This document shows, piece by piece, positions 11,303 to 24,959 of a stretch of 64,000 nt of DNA (position 1 is the first letter of the stretch; each line of letters opens with the position of its first letter). The DNA lies in the NCBI GenBank assembly GCA_011800805.1, contig MPNW01000236.1:74238-138237 (forward strand), read 5' to 3'. A program made the position numbers and the translations under genes. The notes under the pieces were generated by a model that did no database searches, was not told the DNA's origin, and worked only from the letters and a program-made list of their open reading frames with translations. The stretch comes from Hirudo medicinalis. Lineage: Eukaryota > Annelida > Clitellata > Hirudinida > Hirudinidae.

Positions 11303-14221
11303 TCAATTTATCGTCTTCAACGCCCTCTTAGAAATATTGCAAATTCTTGAAGACAAAGATCCCTTATCATTTTTAGCTGACAATTCGTCGTTGGACACGT
11401 TTTCACTTTTGAGGTCGTCTATCATGGCTTTCTTTTTAAGAGGTGATTTCAAATCGTCATCATTGGTCACTTTCCCATCTTCGTCTGTCTTGTTCGGAGA
11501 CTGGAGGTTGGTGCTCGGAGACTTTTTCAGCTGCACTCTCTTCCCGAGCCATGGAGGGGTCTTTTGCTTGCCTATCGTGGTTTTGCTAGACTTCGCACAC
11601 CATTTTAGATTACTTTTAGCAACAGATTCTTCATCACAGTGAAGTGACTTCTGCAACTGATCGCTTTCTTTTTCATCATCGAGTGTCTTTTGAGTCACTT
11701 CTAGAGAAGATTCGGTACTCTCGTCAACTTTTCTAGGAAACAATTCTTGGAGTTCCTCCCAGCTCTTGTTGATTGAAGACTCGTCTTGAAATAGACCTGT
11801 ACACGACACTCCATCGAGTGAATTGTTGTCGCCTTTCAACTTAGTTTTTTGTTCCAATGTCATAGATTTGCCTTTCGAAATGAAGACGCCAATCTTAGAA
11901 TTAGGCGTTATCTGACTTTGATGAAAGCTGATCGCAGTAGAAGAGTCTGAGGAATTCAGAAGATCGGCGTTGCGTTTCGAATCAAATGACTGGAGGAGAG
12001 AGGTGAACGAAGGAAGAGGAAGAGCTGGATTGAAAATTATCACGGGGGATTTGCTTCTATTGGCCTCTGATGAAGCATTGGTAGCATGATGTGGAATCTC
12101 GCCAGTAAATTCCTTCAAGGGGGACTTGTAGGGTGTCCATAACTGGCCCCTGGCTCGGACAGGAACGGTTGTAAGAAGAAGCCTCTTCTTGAAATTATGA
12201 ACATTCGAGTTTGGGGTTGGTAATAAAATATTTGGTCTATCTATAGATATGTTTAAGGGTTCGTGCGCTGGGTAGCAATGAGTGTTCGTCATTTCATTCT
12301 TTGGAATATCGGTGATCGGTTCATTGTCTTTAAACTTGGATTCTAGAATGTTCTCACAAAAATTGGGCATAGGAGAACATTCTAGGCCCAACCTTGAAAA
12401 GAACAGATCCTTTTTTGACATGAATTTTTTTACAGACTTTTCGTTTTGCCCCTCTAGAATCTGTCTAACTGAAAAATATGGCTTTTCTTGAACTTGGCAA
12501 CATTCCGAAGTTGAATTCGACTGGATTTCCTGATCTTTGATCTGGTTGCTGGAATCTGGCGCCGAGGGCAGAATGAGGACGCTATCTTCTATTCCTCTCG
12601 CTCTGATCCTCAGTTTCAACTTGCATCCTGCCTGACAAGGAGCCAAATTCGTCAGAGGATTTTCAAAGGAATCACTGATTACGTCTTTATCTGTGTGTGA
12701 CGACAGCGTCTTCGGGTCGATTTTGTGCTGTGCTATTGTTTTGTCTATTTTATGACTTGTCAGAGAGGGTTTAGAAATGTTCGTGACATCCACAAGACTG
12801 GGTTTATTTCGGTCGTTCTTGTGTCTTTTCTTCGGACTTATGAAAGGACAAAGCGTCGATGTTCTTCTCAAATGTCTGCAGAACTCTTTGAACGATTGGA
12901 AAGGATATTCTGCCGAATGGGAGCCAGTTTCACTGTCTACGTCTGCTCGAATATAGCACGACTGGTCGGTAGAAAAAATAGAATCGTTCCAAATGACACA
13001 TTTGAGTTCCAAATGCGAATCCTGTTCGAATTAAAAAGGCCAACCATGTCAAGGATTTGAATTTTAAAAATATATCAGACCTTCATTAAAAACAAAACAA
13101 AACAACTGCAATAAACAAAATAAATATAAGCCTTAATAACGATATTTTTAAGAAGCCTCTTAAATAAACAATGCAACTTACTGGTTTCCAGCTATAAATA
13201 TTGGCGACATCCAAGAGTGTGTAATGGTCAGGAAGGAATTCATCGTCGCTTGAATGGATGATTTCAACATTTTCTGCTTTCTCAAGTTCACATTTGTCAT
13301 GAACGAACTTTTTGAGTAGCTTCACCGTGAAGAGACCAGGACAAAGAAGAAATTTCTTCGTTTTGCTTACAAATGAAAGCTGGAAGACACAAAAATTGAT
13401 GAATAAGAATGTGGAATGCAATTTTTATGCTTAATAAATTGGGTAAATAAGTTCAGTATGAGAAGTGTGAATACGAACCTTTCCTTTCTCGGTTTGTAAG
13501 GCTTTGACGATATTTATGACGATGCACACTTTTGTGTTGTCTACTTCAATTTTATCGGAATAATCTGACGTTCTTAGCGAGTCTTCGGCTGCTGAAAAAG
13601 TTAAAACTTTTATCAAAATATACTAAAAAATTTAATATACATATTCAAAATCTTAACTTTTAAAAATTAATATTCTAAATTAGACAATATTTCAAAGCAA
13701 TTAGCTGTACCCTTTTCGTTGTTTTCACTTTTCGAGTAATGCTCTTCTCGTCTGCGTAACTCGTCTGAATGAAGACATTGAGTTCATTACTTCTCGTGAT
13801 TACTTACAGTTTCCTCTGAGTTTTCAAACTTATGATTTTATCAGAGTTCTACCTTTTAACAACCCGGGGACCAATTTGTAGACGATCTGCTGGAGGTTTT
13901 GATCCGCTATTAAGTTCAATTCTGGTCTCGTCTTATGGATGAGAAGTCCGCAGACAGGACATAAGTTGCTGGACAGGACGTGTTTTAAGATGCAACTTCT
14001 GCAGACTAATGGACAAATTACGTTTAATTCTTAAAATAACAAGTAATACTGTAAAATAGATTACGAATAATAAGGTATAACAGAATAGTTGAGAGCCTAA
14101 GCACTATCCATAATTGCATGTAGCTCTATGATATGTTTAGATTGATCTTCCTTATATTAAGAACAACTCAAAATTAAAAACAAGTAGAAAATATCCATAA
14201 ATTGCTGGGAAACTATAATAG

Positions 14222-14252
<31 letters not shown>

Positions 14253-14940
14253 AATCCAATAACGATGCACGTTATTTATGCCATGATTCATAAGTTTCTG
14301 CTTCCAATATAAATTGATTGCCTACTCCGATGAAAACCAAGCAACCATCACATGCCAAGCATAATTTTCATCTCAACACTTTGGGCGACCTCTACACAAT
14401 GTCCGGGTTTCATTAGCGTGGATGTGTGATATCAATTCATTTTAATTCGTTCGAAAACCCACATCCAATCATTGGATTGATTGCTTTCATGTTTGGAGAT
14501 TGCAAATCGATCGATTGTTTTCCATTAAAAGCCAGAAGAAAGCATGTTATAATTAGCCGGTAAATAACTTGGCTCTCGGCATCTGACGTCTGGTAATTTA
14601 CAATTACAAGCAATAATTACGACAACAATAATTATTTTATTTTTTGATATTATTATTTTATTAAATATTATTATGTCGTTTCATAATAACAAATTTATAA
14701 TAACAAATTCATAATAACAAAAAGTAATTTCGTAACACAATCATCATCATCATCGTCATCGCCATCGTCATCGTCATCATCATCATCAGCTCGACCACAC
14801 TACATCAGTAGTTCCACAAAAAACTCACACGAATGATGGCAGTCGGACAAAGAGGTAGCGTCAACGAGGTAACCATGGCAAATTGAACACGTGATGACGT
14901 AATTCAATTCCTTTATCTTGATCTTCACTGAGCCGTACAT
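11303..14940 (-). CDS. Polycomb group RING finger protein with long C-terminal extension (Psc/BMI1/PCGF family), 6 exons
   Basis: Exons 14940-14829, 14005-13853, 13764-13711, 13591-13479, 13379-13182 and 13021-11303 give 782 residues with every phase consistent. PCGF proteins pair with RING1/RING2 in PRC1, which ubiquitinates histone H2A and compacts chromatin. The RING spans about residues 18-60, with CSICHGYLVDA, CHHSFCRSC and LCPVC (the Phe codon is split by intron 1). It is followed by the PCGF hallmark IHKTRPELN...LQQIVYKLVPGL. The RAWUL domain (about 115-215) shows KFLLCPGLFTVKLLKKF and DHYTLLDVANIYSWKP. The last exon is one 573-codon block of Ser/Lys-rich, probably disordered sequence with TPYKSPLKEF and SPLKKKAM. 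Most PCGF proteins are 250-350 residues; Drosophila Psc and Su(z)2 also have long tails. I can see no sequence homology between those tails and this one. Confidence 0.9.
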
Positions 14941-15030
14941 TCTTTTTAGATGATTTTTTTTCTTTTTTTTAAATTAATTAATTAATTAATTAACGGTTTT
15001 CTGACCTGAAATGAATTAAAAGAACAATAA

Positions 15031-15150
15031 GTTATAATATTGTAATGACTGTTGTGATCGTAATATTGTAATGTTGATGGTGATTATAATATTATAATGT
15101 TGGTGGTGATTATAATATTATAATGTTGATGGTGATTATAATATTATAAT
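15031..15150. repeat. 26-bp tandem repeat
   Basis: Three near-identical 26-base units (GTTGATGGTGATTATAATAT followed by TATAAT) run 15073-15150, preceded by degenerate units from 15031. Confidence 0.85.
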
Positions 15151-15526
15151 GTGGTGTTTAAATATGGTTACATTAAATTATTTTCTTAATTATTATATCT
15201 TAACTATCAATGTGTTACCATAAAATGAGAACTTTGCATTTGGAGAAAGTTAAATTTATATTCATCATTAATATTCGGAAGATAATCCAATGACATCATT
15301 ATCATAATTTATGAACGTCATTATCATAATATGTTAGCATCACAATCATAAACATATCGTTATCTCAGGTCCTTATCATAAATTATTAATAAATGTCATA
15401 GCGACAAATAAGGTCATGCTGTGCTAAATGTCGCTTGACTGATTGGGGTCACCAAAGAGGTCATTATTATATGACATACGTCATCCAAAAACCACAACGG
15501 TCTTATTATTATCGTTGTTATTTTTA

Positions 15527-15563
<37 letters not shown>

Positions 15564-15564
15564 G

Positions 15565-15750
15565 GTTACTATTATATTTGGTATTATGATCATTATTATT
15601 AATAATAATTAATACGATATTAATAATGATTATTAATTATTATGGTTACTATTATTTTTAGTATTATGATCATTATTAATAATAATTATTAATACGATAT
15701 TAATAATGATAATAATTATTATTATTACGATACTATCATTACTATTATTA
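15565..15750. repeat. Imperfect 75-bp direct duplication in AT-rich sequence
   Basis: Two adjacent copies share the order TTACTATTAT, GTATTATGATCATTATTA, AATACGATATTAATAATGAT. They differ by small indels and form the local AT-rich block. Confidence 0.7.
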
Positions 15751-16184
15751 TTATTAAGGTAACTTTAGAAATGGGAAAATATTTCGTTACGACCAATAGC
15801 AATTCTGCCGGAAATGACGTAAGAGACTTCTAGACCTTTAATTAATTGCGTTGCCTAAGATTATTTTTGTAATTACAACAATAACAATTATTATTATTAT
15901 TATTATTATTATTGTTATGATTATGATTTTTGTATTTATTGTTATTATCATCATTATTTTTAATATCATTTTGGCGAAGGTCAGATTAACGATGGGTGAC
16001 TTCGCCTCGAAAGTTCAAACCCGAGACACGAAATACGGCAGCAGATGTGGAACTCCCGATCGAACAACAGCTGCCTCCCAGGTGCGTTGCCATGGTGACA
16101 GCCTGTACACAAAAGCTTTATCGATAGCAACCGGACACTTTGGGACATTTGCTGTTAGCAAAACATGGGTCGCTCATTCATTCA

Positions 16185-16235
16185 TTCGTGCATTCGTGCA
16201 TCTATTCATTCATTCATTCATTCATTCATTCATTC
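16185..16235. repeat. (CATT)n microsatellite
   Basis: A run of CATT units, slightly degenerate at the left end (TTCATTCGTGCATTCGTGC). Confidence 0.85.
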
Positions 16236-18389
16236 CAATGAGGACCTGAAACCCCTAATCGTTTTTTAAAAGTCAACGATGTAAGAGATTGATTATTCCA
16301 AGTTTCACGGTTAAAATGGACTCAAACGACCGACGTTGTTCCGCCACGATGGACAATTACGCGATCAAGCGTGACGAGGACCAGGTTTTGAATCCTTGAA
16401 ATCTCATTCGATATCACTTGAAGAAGTCAAGAGCCGTGGAGAGTGAAGTTTTGTTCACTGGTGCGTGAAGATAAGGTCGTAGGTGAACTGAAGTGCCTAC
16501 GTTGCAAAACCAGTGTTAGGTCGTTAAGAATTTCTGGCTAATTTGAGACAATCCCTCGAGCTTGTATTTTAACTGCCAAAATTCCAAGCATTCTTCAGGA
16601 CAAAGGAGAGATATTTAGTCATTTAGAGGCGCTTGTTGAGTTTCGTAATTAATCGTTCAACTGATTATCTTCAATTAAGAAACAATTATTTCTAAGATGA
16701 ACATCGAAGTAAAATGGTTTACCATTACGAAAGCATTTTCTAAGCCAAAAATATTCGTCACGGGTCCGTTTAAACTTTGAAAGATGAAAGCATTCACTGC
16801 GCCCTGCACGCTCACCGCTTCCTGATTACACCCCAGGGAGTAATTCACCCATCCACTGACCTTTCCATCATTCAAATGAATGCCGTGGAAAAGAGAATTT
16901 GTCATCGACTTAAAAAGCAATCTTTTCCGAGTCTTTTCTAATTTGCCATGGCAGCGGAAGACGCCGGAAGATCTAACGGCGCTAGGTTTTCAAACGAAAG
17001 TATAACTTGAAATGGCGCCAGAATTTCAAGCAGCGCTAGTGCGCTCCATTGTCTGCTCAGGATCAAACGGAAAGATGCTCTCTGGTTTGAGAACATTCTT
17101 CATTTTACCGGTCACTTTTTCAACAACATACTCGAATTTCAAGTCCAGCGGACACGCCCATTCCTTTCAAGTTACACAGCCATCATCAATTCCAGCATCA
17201 TCACCGCCATCGTCATCGTCGTCATCAGCACCATCGTGATCACCTCCAACATGCCCTCATTAATTTCCAGACCACAGCTGAGTCTCCACACGCATAATAA
17301 TAACCAGGCGTCGGTCCAAATCCAAAGCAGCTGGTTTCTGGATGGCCGATCCAGCCGGGCGCGATGCTAAACTCGACCGACGCATCGATGAAACTCAATC
17401 GATAAAACAAAGCTATTGTTCAATCTCCCTAGAAAATATTTCGGATGGATTCAACGACACGATTCCAGTCATTTTCCAGGGGTTTTTCCAGGCTGAATGG
17501 TTTGGACCAAGTGGGTCCAAACACTGGCCCCACCCCCCTGAAGCCATTAGGACGTAACTTGATTACATGTCACTTTGTTATGGAAGACTGGCATCAATTT
17601 ATTTAATAAATTTAGACGACTAATGAGACGACTACACGCCTAAGGATGCTAACGAAGCTAATGATTTGTGTTTCGTAATTTACTGTAATTGTAATAAAGA
17701 AATAATGTAATGTAACAAACTCTGTTATAATAAATATTAATTATTATCGTTACTATTATTATTTTTTATTATTATTAACGAATAATATTTCAATAATCAA
17801 AAGATTTTATGAAACACTAAAGTTTCGTTTTTTTTAAATCATAAATGATGTGATCGACAATAATTTACTTAGAATTTATAAATTAATATTGCCGTTTTTA
17901 TAATAATAATAATAATTAATGTATTATGTATAAAAAATAAATTATTATTATTAATAATATTAATATTAAACTGGCCTTCTATTCAGTCCTTAAAGCCAAG
18001 CACCTCATAACAAATACAAAAACTTAAAATAACAAATAACAATTGATTTTAAAATTGGCCGCCATCGCAGAAAAATTAAAACTCCGCCCATTAATTAACT
18101 CTTGAAATAGAATTTGAATTAATTATGTTAATTGAAAACCTAGACGCCCATTATGACGTGAGCCCGCTGTGACGTTTAACAGTCTCCAATCGTGAATGTC
18201 AGGTCAGATAGGGGTCACTTATCAACCAACTTTTGTGTCTCAATGGACTTTCTTGGAACTGGCATGACCAGATGATGATATGGCGGTGATGATGATGATT
18301 ATGATGACGATGGTGGTCATGATGATGATGACGACGACTACGATTCACCGTAAATAAAATTTTTACTCATTAATCTGAAACACCAACAC

Positions 18390-18615
18390 GAACACTGATA
18401 AGCAACAAAACAGCAAAGCAGAGTTCATCGGGTTCAGATGTAGGGGTAAGGGGTAAACTTTTCCCCTTTGCCCCCCGTGACTAGGCCTATGCTGAGGAGA
18501 CACTCCTGGTGACTTTGATGTGGCTTTGTTGGGCACGCCCCTCATGTCCACGAAAAGGGGTTTTTCTATGGACAGAGTTGAACTCGTGACCTTTCGATTC
18601 GCCGGCATGAATATT
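18390..18615. repeat. GC-rich island, possible dispersed element
   Basis: A stretch with clearly higher GC than its surroundings. On the minus strand it contains GGTCACGAGTTCAACTCTG, a weak resemblance to a pol III B box, followed by a GGGGCGTGCCC block and a run of Gs and Cs. The minus frame 18647-18363 is open (94 codons), but I recognise no domain. It may be an old short interspersed element; no second copy is in the window. Confidence 0.25.
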
Positions 18616-18744
18616 GGTGAAAGTTTTTTGTTGTCGATAACTATCATAAATTACAACGGTTTATCACATTATTCACTGATTAAAAAGTAATTTTTGTAAA
18701 TTTTAAATAGTAATAATAATAATATTACATTTATATATACATAT

Positions 18745-19045
18745 CGTTTCTTGCCGTCGTTATCATCATCATCATCATCATCAATAAACATCAACAACAT
18801 CAACAGCATCATAATCAATAAAGGAAAACAATCATCGTCGTCATTGTCATCATCAACAACAGCATCATAATCATCAGTAAAGGAAACAAATCATCATCAT
18901 CATCATCACATGGTCGTTCGCTTCCATGTAATCAATGGTGGTCCAATTCTAGGTTTACGACTCATCTTCTTTTGCACCATGAGCAACCATGACGATGATG
19001 ATGATGATGATGACGGTGATGATGACGATGACGATGATGGTAGTG
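18745..19045. repeat. CAT / GAT trinucleotide-rich tracts
   Basis: Degenerate (CAT)n from about 18755 includes a partial duplication of CAACAGCATCATAATCA followed by TAAAGGAAA. After a short unique stretch, a (GAT)n tract follows at 18990-19040. The Asp-rich and Met-rich open frames here are repeat translations. Confidence 0.8.
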
Positions 19046-19279
19046 GTGGTGGTAGTGGCCAATGCTTTCTCTTCCACCGGTGCTGTGAGTCATCCTATGC
19101 TAATGAGTTTTGTCCGTGTAACAGTCAACACGGTGCTGTTCGTTATGTGGAGTCGCGGTCATTTTTTTTATAGATTTTAAAATGAATAATAATTTCATTA
19201 TTATTAATATTAATATATAATATTATTATTAATAAAAAATAATATTAATAATTAATAATAATTATTATTATCTATAATA

Positions 19280-19452
19280 ATATCCTTATTATTATAACAA
19301 TATTATCCCTTGGCCATCTTGAATCATGAAGAGGGCCTTTAAATATTTGGAGCGAGTTTTATTATNATATCCTTATTATTATAACAATATTATCCCTTGG
19401 CCATCTTGAATCATGAAGAGGGCCTTTAAATATTTGGAGCGAGTTTTATTAT
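19280..19452. repeat. 86-bp direct repeat separated by a single N
   Basis: Positions 19280-19365 and 19367-19452 are the same 86 bases on either side of one N at 19366. This looks like two overlapping contig ends joined without merging, so it is probably an assembly artefact. Confidence 0.9.
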
Positions 19453-22400
19453 GTATTCGAGTATTTTATGGTCGAGAGAATAAATGATTTAAAATAATGA
19501 TTTTGACAGAGAACCAATGAATGAAACAATACTAAAATATCTCACTCCGTACATTTTTCAACGAAATCCTACAATTTTTAAATATGTCTTGGTCGATTTA
19601 GCTTCAAATAGACAAAACATTGTCATCTCAACGAAGTTGGTATCATACCATTATACATGGTCCATTATAACATGGTTGCCTTGATCACAACATAGATTTT
19701 CTATGATCATAGATTTTGCACGACTTCTCCAAGGACGAGTTTGAATTTTTTATTTAAAACTTCAAATTTTCCTTTCTTCAGTTGTTGGAGAAATTGGAGT
19801 CATTACAAAATCCCCAGGGTGAGATAAAGAAGATATGTAAAGAAGACCGTGCATTGTTTGATGTCAGTGAGACTGAATGAAACGCAGACATACAGACAAG
19901 GGGACACAGTATCACCTAAGTATACAATGAGACATACTTAGCATAGCATTACCTTGGATACCGATAAGCAAACATACAAAACCTAGTTCCAATTAAATGC
20001 TCAACTAGCAATCCTTTTGAGAAAACCTTTGCGCCACAAAGGCTTGAAAAGATGTGTTCGTCAGTTCGATTAGAAGATTAAAAGTTAATCTTCATTGCAA
20101 AGCAAAGCAGACGATTTTAGATATTAAAATGAAGACAAACATTGTTAAACCTCTAAACGAACAGAAATATTAAATTATCTTTACGGTTAAAAATCGTTAA
20201 ATTGACTCAGATCAGAAAAAGCAAATAACAATCGAAGGAAGGCCTTGGACTAATTTGAGGGCCACACGAATAAGAGACCCGGGTGGGGCGGGCTCTTGAA
20301 TGAATGTAATCCGATAATTGGTGGCTCTATTTTTAGAGCTGAATAAAATTCCCGGTCATTAGGATTGGAAGAAGCCATCAATGCAAATGAATGCGCTTGG
20401 AATTTGGCGCCAAAGGAGGCCAAGCATGTTTGGTCCCCTCGAGATATCTTTATTTACTTAAGGTGGTTGTATAAATAGATTGTTTACATTGTGCTCATTA
20501 TGATAACACCTAAATATTAATACATTCATCGTGAATAATAATTATTTTATTATACCTGTCTTGTTTGTTTGCTATCAATAATGTATTTTAAAAAAGACCA
20601 ACTAACATAATAATGATGATGGTGACGATGACAGTGATTGTGACTGACTATGACTAGGACGATGGCGATGATAATGATGGGGATGATGATGATGATGACG
20701 ATGATGATGATGATAGATGGGTGGATGAGTGGATAACAGCAAAGGACGGCAGCTGTTACTCTATCGTGTCAAACAAACCAGTGTCACCACGGGAAGCTCG
20801 GCAAACAACTAAGATATTTTCCCAGAACCTCGAATCAAATTAATTATTGTGATGATTATTTTAACCTACAAGTTTATAAAAAAAAATAACATAATTCTTT
20901 TATACGGTTTAATTATTTTTTTTATAAACGATGTTTACATTTATATCTGCTGCTAAATTTGTGTCATTCCCAAAGCATCATCATCAGCACAATTGCAGGT
21001 GTTTGTAGTATTTACGAAAATCGCTATATAAATAGCCAAAAGAGCTCACTCGTGGTTTCAAGTGACCATTACAGGCCACACAAACAAAAAGACACCAGGG
21101 CATTGCTTACAAATGAAAATCAAATTAGTCATAAAAGCTAAGAACATTTCCTAGGTTGTGCCAAAATAAGAGGCTACGTCTTCATGCATAGCTGGAAAGA
21201 AATTGTGGCACTTTGAATGGAAAAGGAAGTCGACAACGTGGTGCCCGGCAAAGCAGGTGTCCAGTAAATGTAAACAATGAACCCTTCATCACAACACGAC
21301 AAGACAGGATCGATGGGTACATAGACAATAAAGTTCGACAAAGATGTCGACTATGCACTGCATATCCGTCACTTGTTTATTGTCAAAATGACGTAAATAA
21401 TTGACGATGCTCTTCAATTCTGATAGCTTTAAAGGCTTTAAAGGCAGATTGTCACAGACAAACAATAAATGCAAAGATCAAACTTATGCAAATGCAGGAA
21501 CACAAAACAAGTTACGCAAGTCCATTGTAAACAAGTACTCTGTAGACAACTGTAATCGCAAGAATAAACACATTACATCAAAAAAATTAAACACAGACCA
21601 AGGTCGCAGCCACTAAAGTTATTTCAAAGAATATTCTATATATTTCAAAGACTATATCGATCTGCTGTTTGCCCAGGGAGAGCAAACTTAAGATCACTTT
21701 GATTTAGACCGCAACAATCCACCGTCCAGCAACCACCAAAGCAGATTGCAAATCATTTCCTACATAATTCATGCCCTCCAGTTAACGACTACAAGAAATG
21801 GCTGGCTTAACCTCTCCAACTGGTGACACGAATGTCACAGGTAGACTTGCAAATGATGGTTAGACAATTTGATCCTTGTTCAATTTAGTGCTTACATCAC
21901 CTTAGTTACCTGTGAATTGTAGACTAAACAGACCATTATTTATTTGCAATTACAACATAATAACAATAAATAATAAATATATTTATGCGGACCCATTAGC
22001 TCGATGTGAGGTTTATTATTACCAATTAGTTATGTCATCGTCGACTTAACTAAAAGATAATAACAGATAAGTAACCATTATTTTCTTCGGTGATGCTTGA
22101 CAAAATGCAGAATAGATTGATAGCAGCCTTGGCCGAAAGCACAGCATGTTAGCCTCATTTGAACTCATTTGAATAAGCATCATTGGGTTGCCGCTACCAT
22201 TATCGTCAGTCAGTTCGTGCCGAGATGTGCAGTTGAAGTTGTTGAAACAACAAAAAGCCTCCTAGTAGAAACCAAATTTTATCCAAGAGGTTTACAAGTA
22301 TTATTTTGGTCCAAACAGAGAAATAGTCTCAACGAATGTGATAGAATTACTGAAATAGTGGAGAGTGATCAGTCTGCCGTTCGCTGTTTACTATAATTCG

Positions 22401-23690
22401 TGCGAATAGTTGGTGTAGGTTTTTCATTTCTTAGCAGTGGTTCATTCGTTCTACCAATCAGAGTCAATCAATGACATTATTTATTCACTTACAACTCAAT
22501 TCCATTTAAAGTTGAATCATTAGTATTGTTATTAATTACAGATTACTATTTTGAAACCTCAGGGCATCCGTAATTAGAAAAGCATGACAATTTGCATCAG
22601 AACTACAAAGTTACAAACATGTTCGTGATCAGCAAACAAATTAATTCAAATCACTCACCAAACAACTTGCAGCCCTTTAAGATAAGTTAAATTAAAAAAT
22701 TCTCAAATAACAAAACCGTTCATCATGCAAGAGATTCACAGGTCTTTAAAAACCAGCTGATCAAATATATATAGCTTGCCGCGCTCATCTCCATACATCT
22801 TGTGTAAGATCCATGCGCGCTGGCCTACTTTTGTGCTATCTCATTGGACAATTTTTTAAATATAGATATAACTCCTCCCAGAAATTCAAATTCTCAACTC
22901 TGATTGGTCAATACAAATTCATGGCTCTGCTATTGGGATGGCCATGGCCGTGAACCAAATAAACACATTCTCAGTCCCGCCATATTAATTTGAGAATAAA
23001 TTATCGAATTACTGCCTAAAATCAGATTAATATAAGCCATGATTTGTTTTAAATGTAATAAAAATATCCACGCCAAATATATCGCATGAAATCTTCTCAG
23101 AAGCTTTGATCCCTTCGCTTATTGATTCAATACAAAGCGCCATGATGAAATAATTGGATCCATTTGTGTCAATTAGAATCGCCTATCGCTGTACTAATGC
23201 AGGGCAGGTTCGATTCATATTAGGAATTAAATTCAATTTTCGATTTAATAAACTTCAAAGAAACTAAAATCCATAGTTTCCTGTTTAGGAGCTGGGAAGG
23301 CAAACATCAAATGATGATGGGCTGTCATTGGCTGATAAATGTTACTTCTGATCAAACTGGAAACACGATAAGCTCTTCCGGGTCATGACCTTTCCACCGC
23401 GGAGCATCAGGCGTTCTCGGTTAGGTGGAGATTTAATTCCAGTTCGCTGTTGCATTTTCGCTCCATTACAGGCCTTCGATGTGGTGATCTTTAATGTCTT
23501 TCTGGCACTAATCTGCTAATGTTCAATGAATGGCCTATTTTCTCACCTCTGGAATGAATTTACGACTTTTGCATAGAATAAGATTGACTTTTGACGAACA
23601 TCTATTTAAGACTCACTATTTCTCTGCTCTATTTTGTACTCTATTTCTAATACTATATTTATTATGGATTATTAACTTTAATTGATTGAC
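19453..23690. other. Intergenic, no gene recognised
   Basis: Over 4 kb of moderate AT content. It contains a GAT-rich patch at about 20605-20720. At 21022-21033 the string CGCTATATAAAT matches the tail of the SINE family and may be a remnant. Open frames at 20959-21141, 21213-21616 and 22169-22396 are short and without domains. Confidence 0.5.
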
Positions 23691-23705
23691 TCTTTTAACT
23701 ACAAG

Positions 23706-23706
<1 letters not shown>

Positions 23707-23765
<59 letters not shown>

Positions 23766-23766
23766 T
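23707..23766. repeat. (ATT)n microsatellite
   Basis: About 20 uninterrupted ATT units. Confidence 0.95.
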
Positions 23767-24418
23767 ATAATCTGTTACATTAATATTATTTAATACCTTA
23801 TTCTAGCAAAAAGCTCTCATGATTTATATCATTATATTTGTCAATTGCTAAATTAATCTCAATAACTATTATTGAGTTAAATATGCTCACACACAAATAT
23901 CATCATTTGAACTTGAATGATCAATTTTGAATCTATTTAAAACATTAAAACATTAATTTGTCGTGATTCGTCAGATCCGTGGAATGACTTTTGAAAGAAA
24001 CCAGGGGGAGTTTCCGATCACCCGAGGCGTCGTGGAATCCAGTGAACTTTGACCAGAACCCCACCATCCCTGCTGTTGTTGCTGTCGCCTTCTTTATATT
24101 TATCTGACAAACCCGCTCGAGTGGAAAAGGAATTCTAGGAGAATATTTTTATTTACCCCTTTTAGGGTCATCCACAGAAAATATTTCCAAGTAAAAATAA
24201 TAATTATAATTACAATAAATATGTACCACGATAATAGTATTATTTGTGATAATAATATTTATATAATAAATAATAATCAATAAATTTATATAATAATTAC
24301 AATTTATTACTATAATTAATGAATAATAATAAAAGTATAAAATTCAATTTGAGTTGTCGTAGTACAATCGTGAAAAATTGGTCTGATATTAACGATGGAA
24401 GGTATTAGAAAGATATTA
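23767..24418. other. Intergenic, no gene recognised
   Basis: AT-rich DNA with scattered ATA/TAT blocks between two microsatellites. I see nothing else. Confidence 0.4.
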
Positions 24419-24505
24419 ATCATCATCATCATCAGCAGCAGCAGCGGCGGCGGCGGCGGCTGCATCATCATCATCATCATCATCATCATCTTCATCATCT
24501 TTTTA
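24419..24505. repeat. (ATC)n with embedded (AGC)n and (GGC)n
   Basis: CATCAT repeats are interrupted by CAGCAGCAGCAGCGGCGGCGGCGGCGGCTG, a compound trinucleotide microsatellite. The Met/Pro-rich frame across it is repeat translation. Confidence 0.85.
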
Positions 24506-24708
24506 TTTCGTGTTTTGTTTGTAAATATTTCAATCGATAAATCTTTGATTGTTTATTGATATTTATTAACATCAACGAGGAATACACGAAAAATAAAACA
24601 AAGATCAAAATAAAGTCTTTTAATCCAAGAGAAGTCAGTTTAAAATTATAAAGATTATTTTAGTTATCATAATCAATCAAATAAAATTAAGAATCCAAAT
24701 ATGTATAT

Positions 24709-24860
<152 letters not shown>

Positions 24861-24959
24861 ATAATAGCAATAATAATAATGATGATGATGATGATGGTGG
24901 AGGTGGTGGAGATTTGATGATGATGATATTAATAATAATAATAACAAACTCGAGGATTG

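Larger units (their letters stand above)
14941..17900. other. Gene-poor AT-rich region
   Basis: About 3 kb of intergenic DNA upstream of the Polycomb RING gene. It holds the tandem repeats listed separately, ATT/AAT tracts and CATT repeats. The open frames at 15851-16249, 16675-16920, 17012-17239 and 17342-17557 consist partly of repeat translation or lack any recognisable domain. I found no exon I would defend. Confidence 0.5.

Noticed and set aside
11241..11642. 133-codon plus-strand frame over the end of the Polycomb RING gene
   Set aside because: Antisense shadow of the long last exon.
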